Source: Promethearchaeota archaeon
GTDB taxonomy: Archaea; Asgardarchaeota; Lokiarchaeia; Sigynarchaeales; SOKP01
Assembly: GCA_019058515.1 (NCBI GenBank)
Contig: JAHPYY010000007.1
Span: 1 to 10,901 of the forward strand
Reading direction: 5' to 3'
Length of the DNA: 10,901 nucleotides
Shown here: piece after piece, positions 1 through 6,244 of the stretch
Layout: every line of letters begins with the position of its first letter
How positions within the stretch are numbered: the stretch's first letter is position 1
The notes under the pieces: model-generated
Seen by the model: the letters and a program-made list of their open reading frames with translations, nothing else
Told to the model about the DNA's origin: nothing
The model's database searches: none
Translations under genes and position numbers: made by a program

Positions 1-1167
1 ATTTATAACGATGATGTTATCATTCCTGCATTAGTAAATGGAGGGTGTAGTTTAGAGGACGCGAGAGATTACGCCCTGGTAGGATGTGTAGAACCTGCTC
101 CTCAAGGTAACGCCTTTCCTATAACTGCTGGAAACGAATCGTCTCTTTCGGGATTATTCGAAATGGTAATTAACAACGGTCAAACCCGATTAGGAAGCAA
201 GTTTGTAGATATGGAGAGTTTTACCTCAAAAAATTTTACCTGTTATGAAGATCTTTGGCAAAAATATAAAGAGTTCATTAAACACGGAGTAGATTTGGCG
301 GTTAAGTGTGCAAATATCAAGGATATAGTTCACGGGGAAAATTACCCAAATCCTTTTGTCTCAATGAGTCTCGACGGTTGTATCGAAAACGCTCTAGACA
401 TGACTCAAGGAGGAGCAAAGTACAATTTTAATACCTTATCAAGTTCAGGGATCGGTACCGTGGTAGATTCGCTATGTGCGTTAAAGAAATTGGTTTTCGA
501 AGATAAAAAAATTTCACTAGAACATATGTTAGATGTCCTTAATAATAACTACAAAAAAGAAGAGCTTCTAAGAACGAAACTGAAAAATAAAATTCAAAAA
601 TTTGGAAACGACATAGAATATGTGGATTCGATAGCTCAAGATCTTTTGAATGTATATTGCGATGAAATTAACAGCCACTCTACAGTGAGATTGCCTGGTC
701 AATTTAGACCGTGTCTTTTTTCCGCAGGTACTCATGTACTCACGGGAAATCTTTTGGGAGCGACTCCTGACGGTAGAAAAGCGGGTGAACCGATTTCTAA
801 TTCTTTATCACCCTCAAACGGCGCTGAAAAGAATGGACCTACAGCGGTGTTAAATTCTATTACGAAATTACCCACTGAAAAAATGGGCAGTGGTATGTCC
901 TTTAACATGAGACTATTACCCTCGCTCATTGAAACTAAAGAAGAGCGTTTCAAACTAGCAGATATGATATTAAGCTATTTTGAAAAAGGAGGTATGCATG
1001 TTCAATTCAATATTATTGACCAGAATGTATTAAGGGACGCTCAATTAAATCCAGAAAATTATAAAGACCTTATAGTAAGAGTTTCTGGATATAACGCCTA
1101 TTTTGCTTATCTTGATAAATCTTTACAAGACGATATCATAGATCGGGTTCAATTTGACCGACTATAA
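1..1167 (+). CDS. Glycyl radical enzyme (pyruvate formate-lyase-like), C-terminal half, 5' end outside window
   Basis: Frame 1 is open from the first base, giving 388 visible residues; the family usually has about 780-860, so roughly half is missing on the left. The GCVEP motif places the catalytic Cys at 85-87. The C-terminal loop RVSGYNAYF has its radical Gly at 1087-1089, 25 residues before the end, as the family requires. TPDGRKAGEP, NGPTAVLNS and NMRLLPSL are further family blocks. These enzymes store a radical on the Gly and pass it to the Cys, which attacks the substrate; a separate radical-SAM activase installs it and none is visible here. Cys-Val-Glu instead of the Cys-Cys of true pyruvate formate-lyase points to a dehydratase, decarboxylase or C-C lyase branch, but I cannot name the substrate. 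An internal ATG at 163 lies after the catalytic Cys and is not the start. The gene converges on the next one. Confidence 0.93.
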   Translation: MYNDDVIIPALVNGGCSLEDARDYALVGCVEPAPQGNAFPITAGNESSLSGLFEMVINNGQTRLGSKFVDMESFTSKNFTCYEDLWQKYKEFIKHGVDLAVKCANIKDIVHGENYPNPFVSMSLDGCIENALDMTQGGAKYNFNTLSSSGIGTVVDSLCALKKLVFEDKKISLEHMLDVLNNNYKKEELLRTKLKNKIQKFGNDIEYVDSIAQDLLNVYCDEINSHSTVRLPGQFRPCLFSAGTHVLTGNLLGATPDGRKAGEPISNSLSPSNGAEKNGPTAVLNSITKLPTEKMGSGMSFNMRLLPSLIETKEERFKLADMILSYFEKGGMHVQFNIIDQNVLRDAQLNPENYKDLIVRVSGYNAYFAYLDKSLQDDIIDRVQFDRL

Positions 1168-1218
1168 TCATTTTCTAAAAGAAATTAGCAAATTTTCCAA
1201 AAGATTTTATATTAGATT
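1168..1218. terminator. Short convergent intergenic region, likely terminators
   Basis: The 51 bases between two convergent genes hold T-runs on both strands and a small hairpin (TTTCT / AGAAA arms at 1172-1184, loop of 3). Archaeal termination depends mainly on U-runs, so these are plausible ends for both transcripts. The assignment rests on position and composition only. Confidence 0.35.
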
Positions 1219-1989
1219 TTAACAAGTCAGACTTCCTTCAAGTTTAGATCGTTTTACAGATAAAATTGAGCTTAGTTCTTCTTGTAGTTCCTTCGAGTAG
1301 GCGTCGTTGATCTCCTTTATTGATTTTACGAATTTTTCTTTTTTCTTCTTGCTTAATCCTGCTAATACAGGAGAATAATCGAATTGACTTTTAATCTTCT
1401 TCCTTTGCCACTCTAAATTTCTATCAGATCCAACTGAATATCGTTCGATTTGCGTAGATACGAAAGATTGAAGAATTGAGACAATATCCTCGTTAGTAAC
1501 TTGGGTTCTCAAGCAACGGTCTCTTACGAATTTTGAAACCGTGTTAAAACCTGCACATGAAGCGTTAATTTTCAATTGGAACTTTTCTTCTTCAGTTAAT
1601 AAAAAAGCGATGTACTTTTCTCTTTTTAATTTGATATCGTTCTGCTTTTTATTTTTTGAAATTTTGAGTGCTTCATGCTCGATTTTTTGAATTACTTTCG
1701 GAGGTACTAGATTATTTTCATCGATTATTTTATACGAGGTATCTGGACAGAATTTTAAGGGTTCGTTGCGAAATTTCAACGCGATAAGTTTCATTAACTT
1801 GTCAACTGCCTCTGAGTTTGTCAGGGTGTCCAGTAAACAACGATGTCGTACAAATTGAGAAATTGAAGAAAAATGCTCTTGTTTTGCGTTATATTTGAAT
1901 TGATCTTTCTCGAACTGCGATAACCAAAGCCCCATACGGCATGTTCTCAATTGTGTATGATTGGGTATATCAGTTCTACTTTCGATCAT
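1219..1989 (-). CDS. Unrecognised protein with two ribbon-helix-helix-like repeats
   Basis: A 256-residue protein with no family I can name. It carries an internal duplication: counting from the TTG at 1992, residues 23-53 and 131-161 align without gaps over 31 positions with 15 identities, ending in FVRHRCL and FVRDRCL. Each copy reads as a short strand, a charged helix (EK..F/L.K.NA) and a second helix with S.FVR.RCL. This resembles the ribbon-helix-helix pattern of MobC-type and other small DNA-binding proteins, so DNA binding is my inference. A basic, probably helical tail follows (residues 195-250, lysine-rich around 215-222). No signal peptide or membrane segment is seen. I choose the ATG at 1989 over the TTG directly before it at 1992, because the T-rich TATA-like box at 2011-2019 sits about 25 bases away, as in leaderless archaeal genes. 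It is transcribed alone, divergent from the flavodiiron gene. Confidence 0.8.
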   Translation of the reverse strand: MIESRTDIPNHTQLRTCRMGLWLSQFEKDQFKYNAKQEHFSSISQFVRHRCLLDTLTNSEAVDKLMKLIALKFRNEPLKFCPDTSYKIIDENNLVPPKVIQKIEHEALKISKNKKQNDIKLKREKYIAFLLTEEEKFQLKINASCAGFNTVSKFVRDRCLRTQVTNEDIVSILQSFVSTQIERYSVGSDRNLEWQRKKIKSQFDYSPVLAGLSKKKKEKFVKSIKEINDAYSKELQEELSSILSVKRSKLEGSLTC

Positions 1990-2007
1990 CAACTATTATT
2001 TATATAT

Positions 2008-2020
2008 GATTATAAAAACT
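2008..2020 (-). promoter_or_regulatory. TATA-like box for the RHH-repeat gene
   Basis: On the minus strand the sequence AGTTTTTATAATC lies about 25 bases upstream of the ATG at 1989, the spacing expected for a leaderless archaeal transcript. No Shine-Dalgarno sequence lies between them. Confidence 0.4.
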
Positions 2021-2170
2021 CCGTATATATGGTAATAATAACGAATTTTGTTAGATGCGAGATCTAAGTTCATTCGATTGATATAGATCTTATGAAAATA
2101 TACCTATTTTAATGTTTTTACCTCCAAAATTGTCTTTTTCTTGTGTTTTCTTGGAGTTTATAGTCTAATT

Positions 2171-2179
2171 CTATTTAAA
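2171..2179 (+). promoter_or_regulatory. TATA-like box for the flavodiiron gene
   Basis: CTATTTAAA stands out in front of a more GC-rich patch (GCGGCTCGC). Using the usual 25-30 base offset, transcription would start around 2200-2204, leaving a leader of about 70 bases before the ATG at 2273. Confidence 0.45.
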
Positions 2180-2195
2180 GCGGCTCGCTAGTAGT

Positions 2196-2207
2196 AATCT
2201 ATAGATT
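2196..2207. promoter_or_regulatory. Perfect 12-bp palindrome at the predicted start of the flavodiiron transcript
   Basis: AATCTATAGATT is identical to its reverse complement. It lies about 25 bases downstream of the TATA-like box, covering the predicted transcription start, the classic place for an archaeal repressor site. It directly follows GTAGTA (2191-2196), a hexamer that also forms the repeated unit in the exporter promoter at 8464-8485. Function is inferred. Confidence 0.4.
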
Positions 2208-2272
2208 GTAAAGGATAACTAAATAAAGAATACATACTTAGTATGAAGCAATTAAAAATAAAGGGAATATAA

Positions 2273-3514
2273 ATGGCAGCAATTAAAATAGCAGATAACA
2301 TTTTTTGGGTAGGGGCAAATGTTCACACTGAAGATTTATTTGAGGGAATATGGCCAATTCCAAATGGCGTAGCATTAAATTCGTATGTAATCAAGGGAGA
2401 TAAAATCGCCCTAATTGAATTAGTGAGGGAATGGGGGGGAGCTGCGTTAACTCTCATGCATAATCTCGATTCTATTCCGGTAAAGTTAGCAGACATAGAC
2501 TATATAATTTTAAATCACCTCGAACCTGATCACACCGGTTTTACATATCTTGTTAAATCTCTATCCCCCAAGGCTAAAATTCTATCAACTCCGAAAGGAG
2601 CGGAATTGGTAAAAGCATTTTATGGCATAGAGGATAATGTAGAGCCCGTTAAAACTGGCGATGAAATTGACCTTGGCCAAAAGATGAGTTTGCAATTCAT
2701 TGAAATTCCAAATGTCCATTGGCCAGAAACGATGGTTACATACGAAAAAAAATCAGGCGTTTTATTCTCAGGCGATGCTTTTGGTGCGTTTGGCGTACAC
2801 CGCGGATGTATTTTCGAAGACGAAACTCTAGACGAAACCAAACCTTATTGGGAAGAGGAAATGCTACGCTACTATGCGAATATAATCCCCATGTTCTCTA
2901 GTAATGTTATAAATGCAATTGACAAATTATCAAACCTTAAAATTAACACAGTTGCGCCTTCTCACGGTTTAATATGGCGTAGTTCTCCTGAAATAGTGAT
3001 AAAGAAATACCTTCGCTATGCAAATTATAACAAGGATTATGCAGAACCAGAAGTTACCGTGATATGGGGTTCTATGTATGGAAACACCGAAGTAATGTTA
3101 AGTTCTATTTTAAAAGGTATCTCGGAAGCAGGAGTCGCAGTTAATGTACATAGAGTACCTAACGAAGATCCCTCATACATCCTTTCTAGTGCTTATAAAT
3201 CAGCCGGATTAATAATAGGCGCCCCTACCTACGAATATGGCATGTTTCCACCTATGAAGTATGTTATGGAGTTATTGAAAAAAAAAATCGTTCACTATAA
3301 GAAGGCGCTCTACTTCGGTTCGTATGGTTGGAGCGGAGGAGCAAAAAAAGATTTTGATGAACTATCTCAAAAAATGAAGTGGGATATAACCGACGCAATT
3401 GCTTATCGGGGTTATCCTTCAAAGGAAGAGCAAGAAAAAGGAAGGCAAGCAGCTTACGATCTAGCGAATGAAGTAAAAGCGATTCCTTCAAAAATCAGCG
3501 ATGAATACTATTAA
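2273..3514 (+). CDS. fprA: Flavodiiron protein (A-type flavoprotein, FprA/ROO family)
   Basis: A 413-residue cytosolic enzyme that reduces O2 to water or NO to N2O, protecting anaerobes. The N-terminal metallo-beta-lactamase-like domain (about 1-250) keeps the whole diiron ligand set: H82, E84 and D86 in NHLEPDHTG, then H149 (NVHWPE), D168 (SGDAFGAFG) and H231 (PSHGLIWR). The C-terminal flavodoxin domain (about 258-405) has the FMN phosphate loop GSMYGNTEV at 266-274, GAPTYEYGMFPP and GSYGWSGGAKKD. No rubredoxin or flavin reductase domain is fused, so a separate donor is needed; methanogen relatives use F420H2 and desulfovibrio relatives rubredoxin, and which applies here is unknown. The ATG at 2273 is preceded by AGGGA at 2262-2266, a weak Shine-Dalgarno. 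It is a single-gene unit with a TATA-like box at 2171 and a palindrome at 2196. O2 versus NO preference cannot be read from the sequence. Confidence 0.95.
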   Translation: MAAIKIADNIFWVGANVHTEDLFEGIWPIPNGVALNSYVIKGDKIALIELVREWGGAALTLMHNLDSIPVKLADIDYIILNHLEPDHTGFTYLVKSLSPKAKILSTPKGAELVKAFYGIEDNVEPVKTGDEIDLGQKMSLQFIEIPNVHWPETMVTYEKKSGVLFSGDAFGAFGVHRGCIFEDETLDETKPYWEEEMLRYYANIIPMFSSNVINAIDKLSNLKINTVAPSHGLIWRSSPEIVIKKYLRYANYNKDYAEPEVTVIWGSMYGNTEVMLSSILKGISEAGVAVNVHRVPNEDPSYILSSAYKSAGLIIGAPTYEYGMFPPMKYVMELLKKKIVHYKKALYFGSYGWSGGAKKDFDELSQKMKWDITDAIAYRGYPSKEEQEKGRQAAYDLANEVKAIPSKISDEYY

Positions 3515-3515
3515 A

Positions 3516-3533
3516 TTATTTTTTCCATTTTCT
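3516..3533 (+). terminator. T-rich terminator after the flavodiiron gene
   Basis: Two bases after the stop codon comes a T-rich stretch with a run of six T (3519-3524), then a second one (TTTTC). This fits an archaeal oligo-T terminator; there is no clear stem. Confidence 0.5.
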
Positions 3534-3782
3534 AATTAATTCAATTAATTCTATTAAAATAACGATAAGAAATCTCTCTGGCTTTCTTTATGTTTGTTTT
3601 TGAACCCTTTTTAGTGATTTGGAAATAATCGAGTGATTAAATATGTGATTAAGAAACATAACATGAATTAAAGCTTATAGATCTTAACACAAACAATTAT
3701 TTAATTGAATTTTTTTGAATAAACTAAGGGAAAAAAATTAGAAATAATCAATAGTATTTCAGTAATTTATCGGTTGTGTAAA
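3534..3782. other. AT-rich gene-free stretch between the flavodiiron gene and tbp
   Basis: No open reading frame of note, no tRNA-like fold and no repeat array is visible. The stretch holds AATTAATTC in near-tandem just after the terminator and several loose copies of GTGATT around 3613-3652, which are short enough to be chance in DNA this AT-rich. The conspicuous structure lies further right, in the two inverted repeats at 3783-3819. Confidence 0.5.
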
Positions 3783-3819
3783 ATATTGTTTGTACAATAT
3801 CGAAATTGTTAATATTTCG
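3783..3819. promoter_or_regulatory. Two abutting inverted repeats upstream of tbp
   Basis: The first dyad has 7-base arms ATATTGT and ACAATAT around a 4-base centre (3783-3800). The second follows with no gap: 6-base arms CGAAAT and ATTTCG around 7 bases (3801-3819). Both are perfect in their arms. They end about 10 bases before the TATA-like box and 45 bases before the TTG start, a good place for a regulator of tbp. They could also form hairpins in a read-through transcript. No function is known to me. Confidence 0.4.
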
Positions 3820-3828
3820 CCAATTTCC

Positions 3829-3838
3829 CAAAATTATA
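3829..3838 (+). promoter_or_regulatory. TATA-like box for tbp
   Basis: CAAAATTATA lies about 30 bases before the TTG at 3864, suiting a leaderless transcript. A second AT-rich candidate, TATTTAAAT at 3849-3857, is too close to the start codon for standard spacing. No Shine-Dalgarno is present. Confidence 0.35.
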
Positions 3839-3863
3839 GACTATTCAGTATTTAAATTATAAA

Positions 3864-4493
3864 TTGAACGAACTTAATAAGAAAATAGGTGGGACTTTAA
3901 TTTCTGAACCAGAGATAAAGGTAGTCAATATTGTTGCTACAATCTCATTTGGAAAAATCGAAGGCATTAACCTATTAGAATTATTGGATAATTATAATGA
4001 TGTAAGTTATAACCCTGAAAAATTTCCGGGAGCAATATTACGACTGACGACACCTAAAGCATCTTTCCTAATATTCTCCAATGGTAAATTAATAATCTCA
4101 GGCGTCAAAAGTACAGATTTATTAAATAAGGCAGTCCAAAAAGTCTTATCTAGATTCAAAAAGATTGGGATTAGATACGACCCTCCTGAAACGAAAATTG
4201 TAAATATGATTGGGGTTACTTCAATCGCTAACTTTTTAGATTTAAATTTATTCTCTCTCTACTTAGAAAGTAGTTTATACGATCCAACTATATTTCCTGG
4301 CTTGATTTATCATATGGAAGAGCCAAAAGCGAGTTTTCTACTCTTTTCGACGGGAAAAATCATTTGCACTGGTGTTAAAGATAGGGAAACCCTCTACAAA
4401 GCAATATCAAAGTTAAAAGACACGCTTCAAACCCTAAAGAATGAGGTTATAAGTTCAGATACATTTGATACTGAAGAATATTCTTTCATCTAA
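3864..4493 (+). CDS. tbp: TATA-binding protein (general transcription factor)
   Basis: TBP binds the TATA box and, with TFB, recruits archaeal RNA polymerase. The 209 residues show the two family repeats, about 18-97 and 110-189, each with VVN/IVN, FPG, the K-A-S-F block and a FS.GK..I/C.G.K ending. The four Phe that wedge into DNA in known TBPs are present: F54 and F71 in repeat 1, F144 and F161 in repeat 2. H150 stands where FPGLIYR usually has Arg, and the second repeat is divergent around 115-130, so this may be one of several TBP paralogues. An acidic tail (198-207) follows the fold, making it longer than the usual 180-190. The TTG at 3864 is the only sensible start: an in-frame TAG sits at 3837 and no ATG or GTG lies between. 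Paired dyads at 3783-3819 may regulate it. It converges on the channel gene, 26 bases away. Confidence 0.94.
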   Translation: MNELNKKIGGTLISEPEIKVVNIVATISFGKIEGINLLELLDNYNDVSYNPEKFPGAILRLTTPKASFLIFSNGKLIISGVKSTDLLNKAVQKVLSRFKKIGIRYDPPETKIVNMIGVTSIANFLDLNLFSLYLESSLYDPTIFPGLIYHMEEPKASFLLFSTGKIICTGVKDRETLYKAISKLKDTLQTLKNEVISSDTFDTEEYSFI

Positions 4494-4519
4494 AGCGATG
4501 AGAGATTCAGTACTCCTCC

Positions 4520-5083
4520 CTATTTGTGAATTCTTGGTTGATTTATTATATATTCACAGTTTGGACAAATTTTATAATAACGATAATCTTGCATCGTGCT
4601 GAAAAAACTAGAACCAAGGATTCCTGCAGGTAAAGTAAATAATGTCACTCCAATAAAAGCTAAGATGATTGTAGCAAATCAACCCCAGATAGTTATGGGA
4701 TACATATCTCCAAAATCAATTGTCGTAAAGGTAATTATTCCCATCCATAGCGTAGCAGGGACACTTGAAAATTTTTCAGGTTGCGCAGTTCGTTCGAGAT
4801 AATAAATAAGAGTTGAAGCAAAAACCAGAAAAACTCCACAAATAATCACCGCGACAATAAATTCTTCTCTATTCTCCTTGAAGATTTCTCCTGCCACTTG
4901 AAACACAGCGATAAAGTGACCTATCTTAACAATAATTAATAGTCTAATAATTTGAAGATAGAGAACAACACTGCTTAATTTGTTAAAGAAAAAGATAAGG
5001 TACAGCGAAATCAGAACGATTAAATCAATTGCACCAAAAATGCTAAGAACATAGTTTCTCCCAAAGCACCAAATCCTCAATAT
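4520..5083 (-). pseudogene. Second domain of a tandem voltage-gated K+ channel, separated by in-frame stops
   Basis: This continues the reading frame of the upstream channel CDS past its TAA (5084-5086). It gives 134 residues, a TGA at 4679-4681, then 52 residues to a TAG at 4520-4522. Frame is kept throughout. It supplies the rest of a second six-helix channel unit: the end of S2 (ILRIW, matching ELILRIW in domain 1), S3, a weak S4 with one Arg and one Lys, S5, the pore block AQPEK...LW...FT, and after the TGA the S6 helix (LAFIGVTLFTLPAG) and a CPNC pair. The filter reads TIDFGD, against TIGYGD in domain 1, so a filter Gly is replaced by Asp (codon 4715-4717). Two stops plus a spoiled filter suggest a decaying domain. 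A start at TTG 5080 for a separate protein would begin in mid-helix and is unlikely. Readthrough cannot be excluded. Confidence 0.8.
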
Positions 5084-6151
5084 TTACTCGATTGAAAAAA
5101 CGACGATCGAAACAATCAGTATAACATCTAACGCCAATTTTGTTTCAGCCAACATTGGAGGATTAGTTTCTACCATTATCGCAAGTAAATTAAGAATTAT
5201 TAGGAGCATGAAAATTACAAAAACAATCGTTTGGGTTGATGTATGTGGAAATCTAAATTGTATCGCATTTCTAAGCCTTATCCTCACTGGTATTGAGTTA
5301 GGCGATTCTGAGGATCTAATTTCTACCATTTCTAATTTACGCTTTTTAATGAATTCGGACTTATGTATAGTTTCTTGGCAGTTTAGACACTTTTCAGAAG
5401 GTGGTTTTCTTTCTTCAATTAAATCGAGGAAACCCGAAACTACCACGCTAATAGGCAATAAGAATAACGTAATTCCGAGTAAAGAAATTACCCCCGAAAT
5501 TGTTTTTCCAAAGGTTGTAATCGGAATAATATCACCGTACCCAATAGTAAATAAATTAATCGCTGTAAACCACATAGCGCTAAATAAGTTTGGTATCTTT
5601 GCAGGTTGAGCTTCGTGCTTGGCGATATATATTAAAAACGACCCAATAAACAGTAGAATAAGAGAAAACACGAATGTTATGATTAATTCTTCTGTTTTGA
5701 GTTTTAATACAGATATTACTACCTTAAAAAAGGTTGAGTAGCGAAAAATTTTAAAGAACGAAAACAATCTCAAGAATCTAGTGATATCTATTAAAACTGG
5801 AAAAAAGTAAGAGAGATTTATAAAAACAAACGACATTACGCAGGTTATGTCGATTAAACCGACGAGACTTCCCATATGTCTTTGAAGTAGTTGGTCATAA
5901 TCCTCATTATGTGGGTAAAAGTTATTTGACCAAATTCTTAGAATTAACTCAATAACGATGAATATTCCTAAAATATACGAAGCGAAGTTAAATTGAATAT
6001 AGAATTGTAAGTATAATGTTAACTCGGTTTCTAATATAGTTATTACTCCGTATATTATGCTTATGAATATTATTACGACAGTTAATAGCTTTGCTCCAAT
6101 TTCCTTTGAGTAAGGAAAGTTTAGGTATGTGTAGATTTTAGCTTTTATCAT
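5084..6151 (-). CDS. Voltage-gated K+ channel-like protein, first domain of a tandem channel
   Basis: A 355-residue membrane protein containing one complete six-helix channel and the start of a second. Domain 1 has S1 (about 22-40), S2 with E68 and R72 (55-75), S3 with D101, S4 with R125, R128, K134 and R137, S5 (155-177), the pore helix, the intact K+ filter TIGYGD at 202-207 and S6 (216-242). A cytosolic linker with C255 and C258 (CLNC) follows, then a basic stretch (289-300) and the second domain's S1 (308-328) and the first part of S2. The TAA cuts S2 right after E355. As it stands the product could form a homotetrameric K+ channel with two extra helices. The ATG at 6151 is the natural start; no clear Shine-Dalgarno precedes it. 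It lies downstream of the methyltransferase on the same strand, 111 bases away, with an inverted repeat between. Confidence 0.85.
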   Translation of the reverse strand: MIKAKIYTYLNFPYSKEIGAKLLTVVIIFISIIYGVITILETELTLYLQFYIQFNFASYILGIFIVIELILRIWSNNFYPHNEDYDQLLQRHMGSLVGLIDITCVMSFVFINLSYFFPVLIDITRFLRLFSFFKIFRYSTFFKVVISVLKLKTEELIITFVFSLILLFIGSFLIYIAKHEAQPAKIPNLFSAMWFTAINLFTIGYGDIIPITTFGKTISGVISLLGITLFLLPISVVVSGFLDLIEERKPPSEKCLNCQETIHKSEFIKKRKLEMVEIRSSESPNSIPVRIRLRNAIQFRFPHTSTQTIVFVIFMLLIILNLLAIMVETNPPMLAETKLALDVILIVSIVVFSIE

Positions 6152-6184
6152 CTCAGTCTGTAAATGCCTGATAATTCGTAATAC

Positions 6185-6207
6185 TCTAACATAATTACAC
6201 TGTTAGA
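6185..6207. promoter_or_regulatory. Inverted repeat in the channel gene promoter region
   Basis: Perfect 7-base arms TCTAACA and TGTTAGA around 9 bases, ending about 34 bases before the channel ATG. The size and symmetry suit a dimeric regulator such as an HTH protein. Function is inferred from position only. Confidence 0.35.
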
Positions 6208-6244
6208 TACAAATTAGGGTTATCGAATTTATTAAGTTAGGATG

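Noticed and set aside
732..953. Minus-strand frame of 73 codons
   Set aside because: It is antisense to conserved blocks of the glycyl radical enzyme.
2620..3491. Several frames on both strands inside the flavodiiron gene (2620-2841, 2719-2901, 3264-3491)
   Set aside because: All overlap a gene with complete metal and FMN motifs; none shows protein-like composition.
3676..3686. TATAGATCTTA, also found at 2082-2092
   Set aside because: Eleven AT-rich bases around a common AGATCT core; neither copy sits at a clear promoter position, so chance is likelier than a shared site.
4679..4681. TGA in the channel as a selenocysteine codon
   Set aside because: The matching residue in domain 1 is Lys, not Cys, an upstream TAA in the same gene cannot be selenocysteine, and the segment after it does not look like a selenoprotein.
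4596..4802. Plus-strand frame of 68 codons
   Set aside because: It lies antisense to the second channel domain, whose protein sequence is clearly channel-like across this stretch.
4679..5080. A separate channel protein starting at TTG 5080
   Set aside because: It would start in the middle of a membrane helix with no Shine-Dalgarno and end at the TGA before S6; it makes sense only as part of the tandem gene.
5208..5609. Plus-strand frame of 133 codons
   Set aside because: It is antisense to domain 1 of the channel, including its filter and S6; no recognisable protein features.
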